DNA of 14,377 bases from NCBI GenBank assembly GCA_964493945.1, contig CAZBQG010000104.1, positions 1-14,377 on the forward strand, in the 5' to 3' direction. The position numbers and the translations under genes were made by a program. This DNA comes from CAZBQG01 sp964493945 (GTDB taxonomy: Bacteria > Pseudomonadota > Alphaproteobacteria > Rhodospirillales > UBA2165). The notes beneath the pieces were generated by a model. It did not search any database and had not been told where the DNA came from. It was given only the letters and a program-made list of their open reading frames with translations. This document shows, one piece after another, positions 1 through 7,932 of the stretch; the stretch's first letter is position 1, and the number at the start of each line of letters is the position of its first letter.

Positions 1-51
1 GGAATCAAGGTTGAAAATTCCCGGCCCGGCCGGATTTTCTTGGGAACGTAG
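1..51 (+). CDS. Possible C-terminal tail of an upstream gene (partial)
   Basis: Reading from base 1, frame 1 is open for 16 codons and ends in TAG at 49-51, one base before the GTG proposed as the start of the next gene. That spacing matches the coupled style of the following genes. The tail (GIKVENSRPGRIFLGT) is too short to identify and may be chance. Confidence 0.3.
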   Translation, partial: GIKVENSRPGRIFLGT

Positions 52-52
52 C

Positions 53-1063
53 GTGAATAAATCCAGCAAGCCAAAAATCTTCCTGACCGGAGCCGCCGGT
101 TTCATCGGCCGCGAATTAACCAAAAAGCTGGTGGGGAACGGATATTTCGTATCCTGCTTTGATTTGGGAGAGCAGTTTGCCCTGCACCAGGAAATGTTTG
201 AGCAATTGCAGGAAAGTGGCAGCATCCAGGTGGTTTATGGCACACTGCTGGACCGGATATCGCTGCAGCGCCATATTCAGGGCCATTCCATCGTCATCCA
301 TCTGGCGGCCATGCTGGGCGTAAGGCGCACCGAGGAAAACCGCCTGGGATGTATCGAAATCAATATCACGGGCACCGATAATGTGCTCAATGCCTGTGTC
401 TTTAACGGGGTGAAGCATTTCGTTTTTTCGTCTTCGTCGGAAGTTTACGGGGAGCCCAATCGCAATCCCATCGGCGAAGAGGATGAAACCAAGGGCAAGA
501 CCGTCTATGCCGTGACCAAACTGGCGGGAGAGGAACTGGCCAAAGGGTATAATCAGCTATATCCGGATCTCAATTACACCGTGGTCCGTTTGTTCAACAC
601 CTATGGTGAAGGGCAGGTGTCCCAATTCGTTCTGGCCCGCTTCGTCCATGCGGTGATAAAGGGCGAGGCGCCGACCATCTATGGCGACGGGGAGCAATTG
701 CGCGGCTATTGCCATGTGGACGACACCATCAAGGGATTTTGCAAAATCATCAGTGATCCCAAATCCATGAATAAAACCTACAATCTGGGAAATTCGGATC
801 AGGTGCTTTCCCTCAAGGAGCTGGGCGGCAAAGTGATCCAGATCCTGGCCCCCGGCAAGGGGCTGGAGGTGGAGGTTCTGGGCACCTTTGAAGGCACGGA
901 CCGCCTGGAGGAGCGGGAAATCTTCGCCCGCTATTGCGACACCAGCAAGATCAAAAAAGAGCTGGGTTTCCAGGCCACCATCAGCGTGGAGGAAGGGGTG
1001 CGCCGGATCGCCGATTACGGCGTCGTCCATGAAGACTGGCCCACGCTTTACAAACCGAAGTGA
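53..1063 (+). CDS. NAD-dependent sugar epimerase/dehydratase (extended SDR)
   Basis: A 336-residue Rossmann enzyme acting on a nucleotide-sugar. Seen: the NAD-binding GAAGFIG at residues 13-19, a Ser-rich SSSSEVYG segment near 127-133, the catalytic YxxxK pair at Tyr152/Lys156, and an RLFNTYG motif downstream; length fits UDP-glucose 4-epimerase or NDP-sugar 4,6-dehydratase families. I chose GTG at 53 because GGGA lies about 7 bases upstream and the protein then begins just before the first beta strand; an in-frame TTG at 11 would add 14 poorly supported residues. Its stop overlaps the GTG start of the cytidylyltransferase gene, so it heads the nonulosonate operon. It could supply a 4-keto or 4-epimer sugar precursor (a LegB-like role is possible), but the substrate cannot be read from sequence. 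Confidence 0.88.
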   Translation: MNKSSKPKIFLTGAAGFIGRELTKKLVGNGYFVSCFDLGEQFALHQEMFEQLQESGSIQVVYGTLLDRISLQRHIQGHSIVIHLAAMLGVRRTEENRLGCIEINITGTDNVLNACVFNGVKHFVFSSSSEVYGEPNRNPIGEEDETKGKTVYAVTKLAGEELAKGYNQLYPDLNYTVVRLFNTYGEGQVSQFVLARFVHAVIKGEAPTIYGDGEQLRGYCHVDDTIKGFCKIISDPKSMNKTYNLGNSDQVLSLKELGGKVIQILAPGKGLEVEVLGTFEGTDRLEEREIFARYCDTSKIKKELGFQATISVEEGVRRIADYGVVHEDWPTLYKPK

Positions 1064-1755
1064 TAGACAATCATCTGATCCTAGGCGTCATTCCCGCCCG
1101 GGGCGGATCCCAGGGCGTGCCCGGCAAAAACATTAAACCCCTGGCCGGCCGGCCCCTCATTGCCTACGCCATGGAATCGGCCCAAAAATGCCAGGAGCTG
1201 GATTGCCTGGTGGTATCCACCGACGATCCCGAAATCAAATCCGTCGCCCTGGATCATGGCTGCCGGGTCATCGACCGGCCGGACCAATTGGCCGGCCCCG
1301 AGGCGCCGACGGAAGTGGCCCTTCTGCATGCACTGGATGTGCTGGAGCAAGATGACGGGAAGCGTTTTGATTATGTGGTTGTCCTGGAGCCCACCTCGCC
1401 CTTCCGCTCCGCCAACACCATCCGCGGTGCCTGCCGGAAGATCATCGAAAATGACGGTCAATCCCTCTTAGCCGTCAGGGAAAGCCGGGAGGTCACCGGC
1501 GAGTTGACCGATGACCTGTTCCGCCCCCACAAACCCGGTCAGGCGCGCCGCCGCCAGGACCGTCAGCCCTTCTATGTCGAGGCCAGTACTATTTATGTGG
1601 CCAGTACGGCATTTTTGCGCCAAACAGGTTCTCTGGTGGCCGAGGACTGGCTGGGGTTTGTGGTCCCACCCGAGGAGGCGGTCGATATCAATACGCTGGA
1701 AGATTTTTCCATGGCAGAATCTTTAATGAAAGCGCGGGAAAAATATCATGACTGA
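1060..1755 (+). CDS. CMP-nonulosonate (sialic/legionaminic-type) cytidylyltransferase
   Basis: Activates a nine-carbon nonulosonic acid with CTP to give the CMP-sugar donor used by glycosyltransferases. The 231-residue protein carries the nucleotide-binding signature IPARGGSQGVPGKN at residues 11-24, EPTSPFRS at 110-117, and an acidic VDINTLEDF segment near 208-216 where the family binds metal. Length is typical of bacterial NeuA/PseF/LegF single-domain enzymes. The GTG start overlaps the preceding TGA, and the end overlaps the NeuB-like gene by 8 bases, indicating translational coupling. The product could be CMP-Neu5Ac, CMP-legionaminate or a related sugar; sequence alone does not separate these. 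Confidence 0.9.
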   Translation: MIDNHLILGVIPARGGSQGVPGKNIKPLAGRPLIAYAMESAQKCQELDCLVVSTDDPEIKSVALDHGCRVIDRPDQLAGPEAPTEVALLHALDVLEQDDGKRFDYVVVLEPTSPFRSANTIRGACRKIIENDGQSLLAVRESREVTGELTDDLFRPHKPGQARRRQDRQPFYVEASTIYVASTAFLRQTGSLVAEDWLGFVVPPEEAVDINTLEDFSMAESLMKAREKYHD

Positions 1756-2788
1756 TGCGGTATCCCTTGACGGCCGACTGGTGGGCGAAGGTCATCCGCC
1801 CTATATCATGGCCGAAGCGTGCATCAACCATCAGGGTGATCCGGAAACCGCCAAGGAAATGGTATATGTGGCCCGGGCCATGGGATGCGACGCCATTAAA
1901 TTTCAATACCATGTCCTGGACGACGAGATGCTGAAAGAGGCACCCCAGTCGGACAATTTTGAAAAACCCCTTTATGACACCCTGGATGAAACCAATCTTT
2001 CCCTGGATACCCACCTGCAATTGAAGGAGCTCTGCCGTTCCATCGGGATCGATTATGTCTGCACCCCCTTCTCACGCCGCTCGGCGGATGTCCTGGAAAA
2101 TGAAATCGGCGTTGAATTCTATAAAACAGGTTCGGGTGAGCTCACCAATATTCCCTTCCAGGCCCATATCGCGGCCAAACAAAAGCCCATGATAGTTTCG
2201 ACGGGCATGGCTCTGGTCGATGAAATCGGCGAAACCGTCCAGGCCATCCACGCGCTGGGGGCGCCGCTCATCCTGACCCATTGCGTGTCCGCCTATCCCT
2301 GTCCTTATAACCGGGTCAATCTGCACAACATTCCCCGTTACCGGGAAAAATGGGGGGTTCCGGTGGGCCTGTCCGATCATACGGTCAGCACCTATACCTC
2401 CATCGCCGCCGTCGCCCTTGGCGCCTGTCTGATCGAAAAGCATTTCACCCTGGACCGCCGCCAGGACGGCCCCGACCACGCATCCTCGCTGGAACCCCAT
2501 GAGCTTGGCGAACTGGTCAAGGGCTGCCGCGCCGTGTTCGAGGCCAGCGGCGATGAGCGCGACATCTTCCCGGAAGAAAAAGAGATCGTCGCCTGGGCCC
2601 GCGAAAGCGTGGTGTCCATTGCCCCAATCCCGGAAAATTCCGTTATCACCGAAGAAATGGTTTCGGTCAAGCGCCCCTCGCCGGCGGATGGCGCCATCGC
2701 CGCCAAACATCTGGCCGAGATTATCGGCAAGCAGGCCAAACGGGCTATAGAGATCAACCGCCAACTCCAGTGGGACGATATCGGCTGA
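1748..2788 (+). CDS. neuB: Nonulosonic acid synthase (NeuB/LegI-like)
   Basis: Condenses phosphoenolpyruvate with a six-carbon amino sugar to form a nonulosonic acid. The 346-residue protein has the two-domain NeuB layout: an N-terminal TIM barrel (MAEACINHQG at 21-30, CTPFS at 105-109, KTGSGE at 126-131) and a C-terminal SAF/antifreeze-like domain from about 287 (ARESVVSIAPI, then VKRP near 307-310). His211 (SDHT) and His232 (EKHFTLD) sit 21 residues apart, as do the metal-binding histidines of characterised NeuB; GPDHASSLEP at 241-250 is also typical. The ATG start lies inside the end of the cytidylyltransferase gene. The SAF domain supports a sialic-acid synthase-type enzyme; the exact sugar is unknown. 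Confidence 0.93.
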   Translation: MTDAVSLDGRLVGEGHPPYIMAEACINHQGDPETAKEMVYVARAMGCDAIKFQYHVLDDEMLKEAPQSDNFEKPLYDTLDETNLSLDTHLQLKELCRSIGIDYVCTPFSRRSADVLENEIGVEFYKTGSGELTNIPFQAHIAAKQKPMIVSTGMALVDEIGETVQAIHALGAPLILTHCVSAYPCPYNRVNLHNIPRYREKWGVPVGLSDHTVSTYTSIAAVALGACLIEKHFTLDRRQDGPDHASSLEPHELGELVKGCRAVFEASGDERDIFPEEKEIVAWARESVVSIAPIPENSVITEEMVSVKRPSPADGAIAAKHLAEIIGKQAKRAIEINRQLQWDDIG

Positions 2789-3939
2789 TGGCAGCCAGGA
2801 AAATATTGGCCATCTTGGAATCCCGGGCCACTTACGGATATTCGAAAAACGTCATGCAGGTGCTGGCCACCCGCCCAGCCCTGGAATTGATGACCCTGGT
2901 CACCGGTATGCATCTGATGCCCGAGCTGGGCTCCAGCGTCCGGCTCATCGAAGAGGATGGGTTCCCCATTTCGACCCGCGTGCCTCTGGCCCCCGAGGAT
3001 GATACGGCCAGCGCCTGGCCCAAAACCATGGGCAAGGCGATGGCTGGTTTTGCCGAGGCCATGGGTGAATTGGAACCCGATATCGTACTTCTGTTCGGCG
3101 ACCGGGCCGAAACCTTCATGGCCTGTATCGCCGCATCCTATATGTCGGTGCCGACGGCCCATATTCAGGCCGGCGACAAGTCGGGCCATGTGGATGATAT
3201 CGCCCGCATGGCGCTGGCCAAGCTGGTCAATATCCATTTTCCCTCCTGCGAGGATTCGGCGGAGAGATTGCGCCGGCTGGGCGAGCAGGAATTCAGGATC
3301 CACAATGTGGGCGCGCCGCAGTTGGATAATATCGTGGGCACGGATTTCTCCACCGATGCAATTTCCATTGACGCTACCGACCACGATCTGAGCAAACCTT
3401 ATATTTTAGTGGTCCAGCACAGCGTCTTGGTGGAGCGGGGTGAAATAGGCGCCCAGATTCAATCCACCATCGATGCCGTGAACGGCGTCCATATGCCGGT
3501 TTTCTGGATCTATCCCAATTCGGATGCGGGATTCAGGGAAATCATCGCCAGGCTGGAAGAGGCCGATAGCGGGGGCCGGATCAAATTCGTACAAAATGTG
3601 GAACGAAACAAATTCCTCTCCCTGCTCGCCAATTGTGCCGTACTGGTGGGCAATTCATCCAGCGGAATTCTGGAGGCGCCGTCTTTCAAGATACCCGTGG
3701 TCAATATCGGCAACCGGCAACGGGGACGCCCGCAGGCCAGCAATCTGATTAATTGCTCCCACGATGCGGCGGATATTTCCCGGGCCATCGAAAAGGCGCT
3801 GAAGGATCGGGAATTCAAGGCCGCCTGCCAATCGGCCGTAAACCCCTATGGCGATGGGAAAAGCGCTGCCCGCATCTGTGATGTGCTGGAGACGGTCAAG
3901 CTGGATCAGGATTTGATCGACAAGCAGACCATTTACTGA
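2788..3939 (+). CDS. UDP-sugar 2-epimerase, hydrolysing (NeuC/LegG-like)
   Basis: Expected to release a 2-epimerised amino sugar (such as ManNAc or a diamino analogue) from UDP for the synthase encoded just upstream. The GT-B-like protein of 383 residues shows GDRAET at 104-109, HIQAGD at 125-130 and a downstream NSSSGILEAPSF segment typical of UDP-GlcNAc 2-epimerases. I chose ATG at 2788, which overlaps the preceding TGA (TGATG), over an in-frame GTG at 2770. Relative to the family consensus HIxGGE...DExxRHA, this protein reads HIQAGD...DDIARMA, so an expected Glu is Asp and an expected His is Met. It may be a divergent subfamily or have shifted specificity. The gene converges with the oxidoreductase gene, sharing 7 bases. 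Confidence 0.85.
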   Translation: MAARKILAILESRATYGYSKNVMQVLATRPALELMTLVTGMHLMPELGSSVRLIEEDGFPISTRVPLAPEDDTASAWPKTMGKAMAGFAEAMGELEPDIVLLFGDRAETFMACIAASYMSVPTAHIQAGDKSGHVDDIARMALAKLVNIHFPSCEDSAERLRRLGEQEFRIHNVGAPQLDNIVGTDFSTDAISIDATDHDLSKPYILVVQHSVLVERGEIGAQIQSTIDAVNGVHMPVFWIYPNSDAGFREIIARLEEADSGGRIKFVQNVERNKFLSLLANCAVLVGNSSSGILEAPSFKIPVVNIGNRQRGRPQASNLINCSHDAADISRAIEKALKDREFKAACQSAVNPYGDGKSAARICDVLETVKLDQDLIDKQTIY

Positions 3940-4961
3940 ATTTCTATTTTGCGGCCATCTTCGCCGGCACTTTGAATCATGGCCAGGAGAATTTTCAAGG
4001 CCATGAGGCTGTCCTCGCCCGTGCTCAGGGAACTTCCGTTGCCCCGCAGGCAGGCGATGGCATTGTCGGCAAGAAACCGGAAAAGATTGCGGGGCTCTCC
4101 TCCCAATTGGCGCGCCGGCTCACCGGAAAGTTCGGTGAAGCCCTCATGTTCGGGTGAGGCAATGACCGGATAGATATCAATATTGCGCCCGATATTATGG
4201 AAATGCACCAAGGCTTCCCGTCCATATATGCGGAAATCGAAAATATCGAAGGATTTCATGTCGAGGGACTGAATGCTCGCCTTCAGCCCGTTTTCAAAGC
4301 CCAGAATTCCGTCGATACAGGGGTCGTCATCGGGTGCGAAACATTGCAGTTCGTTGGCATGTCCGCTGACCCATTTGACCTCACCGGCCAGATCGCCCAG
4401 GAGGAATCTGAGCGCATCGATCAGATGGGTCCCGGTGGTCATCAGCCCATAGACATACTGGGTGCTTACCTGAAGAATTTCGCCAAATTCGCCATCTCTT
4501 ATTTCTTTCCTCAGCTTATGCAGCAAGGGATCGAAGCGCCGCCGGTGGTTGATGATCAAGTGGACTCCCCGGTCCCTGGCTTCATCCACCACTTCCTGGG
4601 CATCGGCCAGTTTTTCCGAGATGGGTTTTTCGCAGATGATCACCGGTACGCCCTTCTCCATGGCCAGTTTCATCATGTCATAATGGCTGTCGCGCCAGGT
4701 GGCGATGGAGACTATCTGGGGCTTGATCTCGTCGAGCAATTCTTCGGGCTCGGTGAAGGTGGCCAAGTCCGGCTTGTATCCCCGGGCGGTTTCAAGTTTC
4801 TCCGGATCCGTGTCGCAGGCGGCGGCCAGCTCCGTATCCGGATGTTCCAGCCACATGCCCAGATGGGTCGCCGGCTTGATCCGCATGGGGTCGGATTCCA
4901 GCAACATGCCGATACGTCCGGTGCCGATTACGGCTGCCTTTATGTCTGCTTTGGTGTTCAT
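3933..4961 (-). CDS. Gfo/Idh/MocA-family NAD(P)-dependent oxidoreductase
   Basis: A cytoplasmic sugar dehydrogenase/reductase of 342 residues. The N-terminal Rossmann domain has GTGRIG at 13-18; the signature CEKPIS at 110-115 supplies the conserved Lys; NHRRRFDP at 138-145 and GTHLIDALRFLLGD at 177-190 are the usual active-site and domain-junction motifs. It starts 8 bases after the 4-epimerase stop, so the two are probably cotranscribed. In glycan loci such enzymes oxidise or reduce nucleotide-sugars or free sugars at C3 or C4; here it could make a modified precursor for the nonulosonate or another residue of the same glycan. The substrate is not determinable. Its 3' end overlaps the convergent NeuC-like gene by 7 bases. 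Confidence 0.87.
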   Translation of the reverse strand: MNTKADIKAAVIGTGRIGMLLESDPMRIKPATHLGMWLEHPDTELAAACDTDPEKLETARGYKPDLATFTEPEELLDEIKPQIVSIATWRDSHYDMMKLAMEKGVPVIICEKPISEKLADAQEVVDEARDRGVHLIINHRRRFDPLLHKLRKEIRDGEFGEILQVSTQYVYGLMTTGTHLIDALRFLLGDLAGEVKWVSGHANELQCFAPDDDPCIDGILGFENGLKASIQSLDMKSFDIFDFRIYGREALVHFHNIGRNIDIYPVIASPEHEGFTELSGEPARQLGGEPRNLFRFLADNAIACLRGNGSSLSTGEDSLMALKILLAMIQSAGEDGRKIEIQ

Positions 4962-4969
4962 GTGCCTAA

Positions 4970-5941
4970 TTACAATCCATGTTCAATAGAAATCAATTTT
5001 TCGATGCCTTCACCCAGACTGATGGAGGCTTCCACACCGAATTCTTCTTTAATTTTGGAAATATCCGAATAGGAATGAAGGATGTCGCCTTCCGGCCAGG
5101 GTTCGAACAATAGCTCACCGGCCAAGCCGCTAACATTTCGTTCCACCAGGCATTGGCGGATGATTCGGAATAATTCCGTGAGGCTCGTCCGCTTTCCGGT
5201 TCCCAGGTTGAAAACAGAGCCGGAGCCGGGCCTACTACCACTGGCCAGGGTCCAGATGGCATTGGAAATGTTATCGACGTAACAGAAATCCCTGGTTGCT
5301 CCGCCATCGCCATAGCAGACCGGCCTCTCGCCCCGCAGACAAAGATCAATCCATTTGGGGATGACCGCCGCGTAACCGCTGGTAAAGTCCTGCCAGGGGC
5401 CGAAAATATTAAAGAATCTGAGACCTGCAATCGTCATATCAGGAAAAACCGCCACCCGCCCTTCAGCGTCGCCTTCATTTCTCAATTTCGATTCGGCGTA
5501 GGGGCTCAGGGGCATGGGTTGGTCCTCTTCGCTGAGGGGCAGATTGTCGTTATCCCCATAGATGGCGCAGGAGGACGCATAGATGAAGGTTTCGCACCCC
5601 GCCTCACCGGCGGCCTCCAAAATATTGACGAAGCCGTCGACATTGTTGGACCTGGTTTCCTCCGGATCCGAGATGGATTTTTGCACCGATACCTGGGCCG
5701 CCAGATGAACCACCAGATCCACGCCAGGAAGGTTTTTTCCCAAGACCGCGCGGTCACGGATATCCCCTTCAATCAGCCGGAAATTTTTGCCGCCCAGCCC
5801 GGCCAGGCGCTCAATATTGGACCGCTTGCCGGTGGAAAAATTATCCAGACCGATAACCGACTCGCCTTTTGAAAGAATAAATTCGGTCAAATTGCCGCCA
5901 ACGAACCCGGCGGCACCCGTTATTAACCATGTCTTTGGCAT
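4970..5941 (-). CDS. UDP-sugar 4-epimerase, WbpP/Gne-like
   Basis: An extended SDR of 323 residues. Seen: GAAGFVGG at 9-16, SSCAIYG near 123-129, catalytic Tyr148/Lys152 in SPYAESK, and a YAAVIPKW...GDGGATRDFCYVDN block strongly reminiscent of the WbpP family that interconverts UDP-GlcNAc(A) and UDP-GalNAc(A). I chose ATG at 5941, giving MPKTWLITGAAG with the Rossmann strand at once. An in-frame TTG at 5977 would add 12 unremarkable residues and coincides with a good -35 hexamer. With that start the transcript may be nearly leaderless. It is first of a two-gene unit with the Gfo/Idh/MocA gene and likely supplies a 4-epimeric amino sugar or uronic acid for the surface glycan. Confidence 0.88.
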   Translation of the reverse strand: MPKTWLITGAAGFVGGNLTEFILSKGESVIGLDNFSTGKRSNIERLAGLGGKNFRLIEGDIRDRAVLGKNLPGVDLVVHLAAQVSVQKSISDPEETRSNNVDGFVNILEAAGEAGCETFIYASSCAIYGDNDNLPLSEEDQPMPLSPYAESKLRNEGDAEGRVAVFPDMTIAGLRFFNIFGPWQDFTSGYAAVIPKWIDLCLRGERPVCYGDGGATRDFCYVDNISNAIWTLASGSRPGSGSVFNLGTGKRTSLTELFRIIRQCLVERNVSGLAGELLFEPWPEGDILHSYSDISKIKEEFGVEASISLGEGIEKLISIEHGL

Positions 5942-5948
5942 ATCCGAT

Positions 5949-5977
5949 CTAATAGCTGTATCGCCTGAGGCAGTCAA
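5949..5977 (-). promoter_or_regulatory. Putative sigma70-type promoter, 4-epimerase/oxidoreductase unit
   Basis: On the minus strand TTGACT (5977-5972) and TATTAG (5954-5949) are separated by exactly 17 bases. The -10 ends only 7 bases before the proposed ATG at 5941, so transcription would start at or next to the start codon and give a leaderless or near-leaderless mRNA. Seen by eye; no start-site data. Confidence 0.5.
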
Positions 5978-6078
5978 GGAGCCCCCCGGGCGCCGTTATT
6001 CTGTGGCCCGGGCCTTGAAAATTGCCGTTTAGGTCAAATTTGTTGTGGAGGGGAGGGGATGAGGGGCAATAAGCTGTT

Positions 6079-6107
6079 TTGGACGTGAATTAACCTTGAT
6101 ATATATT
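6079..6107 (+). promoter_or_regulatory. Putative sigma70-type promoter, radical SAM gene
   Basis: TTGGAC (6079-6084) and TATATT (6102-6107) are separated by 17 bases, with a predicted start near 6114 and a leader of about 40 bases before the ATG at 6154. The -10 is good (5 of 6), the -35 weak (3 of 6). A TAGGG Shine-Dalgarno lies at 6141-6145. Confidence 0.4.
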
Positions 6108-6112
6108 TGCGG

Positions 6113-6140
6113 GAATTCATCAAGATCGGTACGAGAATTC
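6113..6140. promoter_or_regulatory. Tandem GAATTC palindromes downstream of promoter (possible operator)
   Basis: GAATTC occurs at 6113-6118 and 6135-6140, 22 bases apart (about two helical turns), straddling the predicted start site and leader of the radical SAM gene. This could be a repressor site or coincidence; no known operator is recognised. Confidence 0.2.
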
Positions 6141-6153
6141 TAGGGTCCTGAAT

Positions 6154-7932
6154 ATGGCAAAACGTTCGGTGCTTCTACTCAAGGTTCCCCACTGCACCCA
6201 TCCGGATGCGGCGGAAGTGGATGTAGATTTCCGCACCAAATCGACCTTTCGCCCCGTGCCGTCTCTGGGCCTGGCGGCCCTTTGCGCCTTTTTCGATAAA
6301 TATAATCGCTTCGGCCACCGGCTGAAGGCCGTGGACGTCAATATCGAAGCCTATACAAACCCCCGCCAACTGATCGATGTGGGCGTCTATCAGACTCTAT
6401 TGGAAAACATCATACGCGAGAATGATTACGACGTGCTGGCCCTTTCGGCCATGTTCATCTTCAACGCCCGTTGGGTCGATGAGGCGGCCCGCCTGTCCAG
6501 ACGCTTTCACCCGGAGGCCAAGATTATCGTCGGAGGCGGCTATCCCACCATTTTTCCCGAACGCTCCTTGAAAAATCATGGCATCCACTTCGCCATCCTT
6601 GGTGAGGGCGAGGCCAGCTTCATCCAAATTCTCAACAAAATAAGCGGCGAACTGGATGAGGAACTGGAAGCCAGATATCCGCTCAGCGGCTACGCCGAAA
6701 ACAAAAACGGTGAGATCACCGTAATCGCCAAATCCAAGGGCATGATCCCCATGGAGGATATTCCCGTCCCCGCCTGGCAGGCCCTGGATGTGGAAAAATA
6801 TTTCCGCAACAGCGGCGACAATGTCCTGCCCATGGAAGCCAGCCGGGGATGTCCCTATAGCTGCACCTTCTGTTCCACCTTCGTTTCGTGGGGCAAGGCC
6901 ATGCGCTACAAGCCCATCGATCAGTTGATCGGGGAATTCCATGCCATGGGGGAGCGCCATGACAATCCCGCCCTCCATTTCATCGACGATAATCTGACAG
7001 TGAAACGGAAATGGCTGGTGCCCTTCCTGAACCGGATCATCGATGAAAAACTGCCCCTCCAGCTTCATGCCTCCAACATCATGGTCAAGCATCTGGACGC
7101 GGAGCTGATCGATCTTCTGGTCAAGGCGGGCATGGGCAGTTTCGGCATCGCCATCGAATCCGGATCACCGGAAATCCAGAAGGAGATGAACAAGAACATC
7201 GATTTCGACAAGGCGAGGGATGTGATCGGACTGATGAAAAATGTGGGCCTTCCGGTCCATATCAATTGGATGGTGGGCTTTCCCAACGAGAGCTTTGACC
7301 AGATCAGGCAGACCTTCGATCTGGCCCGGGAGCTGAAGGCCAATTCAAACCAGTTCCTGACCGTGACCCCCTATCCCGGAACGAAAATGTTCAAACGGGC
7401 GAAAGAGGCCGGCCTGCTGATTTTCGATGAAGAGGATCTGGATAAATTCGACAACCGGAAATGCGATTATTTGAAATCATCGGACTGGGATTACGACCAG
7501 CTCCGGGATTTGATTTATGACATCAATATCGAACTCAACTTCCTCAACAACCCGTCTTTTGATGGCGAGAGCACAAGGCGTCATTTCAAAACTCATTTGG
7601 CGGCCCTTTTGAAGAAGCTTTCTGAACATATTATCGGCCATGTCACCCTCGGCTATCTCTGCCATCTGTTGGGCGAGGAGGCGGAAGTGGCGGCCCATTA
7701 CGACCGGGCCGTAGCGCTTTTCGCCAAGCCGGACCTGAACACCACCTTCAACCGCTATCTCCATTGGAACCATCCGGTGATCTCCCATTTCCAGGATTAT
7801 ATGGAGGAAAAGGACATTCACCTGATGGAGCCCCTTGAAGGAGCCTCCAAATCCTATCTGAGCAATTTCTGGGTTTCGGGCGACGTGGCCCATGCCAAAC
7901 CCAATTCGCCGGGGAAATCGGCGGCCGACTAG
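6154..7932 (+). CDS. B12-binding-domain radical SAM protein
   Basis: A 592-residue protein with an N-terminal cobalamin-binding-like region (VLALSAM near 94-100, IIVGGGYPTIFPE at 124-136, AILGEGE at 147-153) and a radical SAM core with the iron-sulphur motif CPYSCTFC at 233-240 (Cys233, Cys237, Cys240). The domain order is that of the methyltransferase/Elp3-like superfamily often annotated BchE/P-methylase type. Residues from about 430 onward form a helical, possibly TPR-like tail (LGYLCHLLGEEAEVAAHYDRA). Substrate unknown; options include C-methylation or other radical modification of a lipid, sugar or peptide. It has its own putative promoter, and its TAG stop shares bases with the TAG of the convergent ligase gene in the palindrome CTAG. 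Linkage to either neighbouring system is inference. Confidence 0.85.
   Translation: MAKRSVLLLKVPHCTHPDAAEVDVDFRTKSTFRPVPSLGLAALCAFFDKYNRFGHRLKAVDVNIEAYTNPRQLIDVGVYQTLLENIIRENDYDVLALSAMFIFNARWVDEAARLSRRFHPEAKIIVGGGYPTIFPERSLKNHGIHFAILGEGEASFIQILNKISGELDEELEARYPLSGYAENKNGEITVIAKSKGMIPMEDIPVPAWQALDVEKYFRNSGDNVLPMEASRGCPYSCTFCSTFVSWGKAMRYKPIDQLIGEFHAMGERHDNPALHFIDDNLTVKRKWLVPFLNRIIDEKLPLQLHASNIMVKHLDAELIDLLVKAGMGSFGIAIESGSPEIQKEMNKNIDFDKARDVIGLMKNVGLPVHINWMVGFPNESFDQIRQTFDLARELKANSNQFLTVTPYPGTKMFKRAKEAGLLIFDEEDLDKFDNRKCDYLKSSDWDYDQLRDLIYDINIELNFLNNPSFDGESTRRHFKTHLAALLKKLSEHIIGHVTLGYLCHLLGEEAEVAAHYDRAVALFAKPDLNTTFNRYLHWNHPVISHFQDYMEEKDIHLMEPLEGASKSYLSNFWVSGDVAHAKPNSPGKSAAD

Noticed and set aside
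11..52. TTG at 11 as the start of the first epimerase gene
   Set aside because: It overlaps the possible tail of an upstream gene and adds residues before the Rossmann fold; GTG at 53 has a better-placed ribosome site.
2392..3384. Minus-strand open frame of 330 codons
   Set aside because: Antisense to the NeuB- and NeuC-like genes, which have clear catalytic motifs; the reverse product is His/Gly-rich and unlike any family.
4197..5072. Long plus-strand open frame of 291 codons
   Set aside because: It lies antisense to the Gfo/Idh/MocA gene, has no recognisable motif and is a shadow of the GC-rich coding strand.
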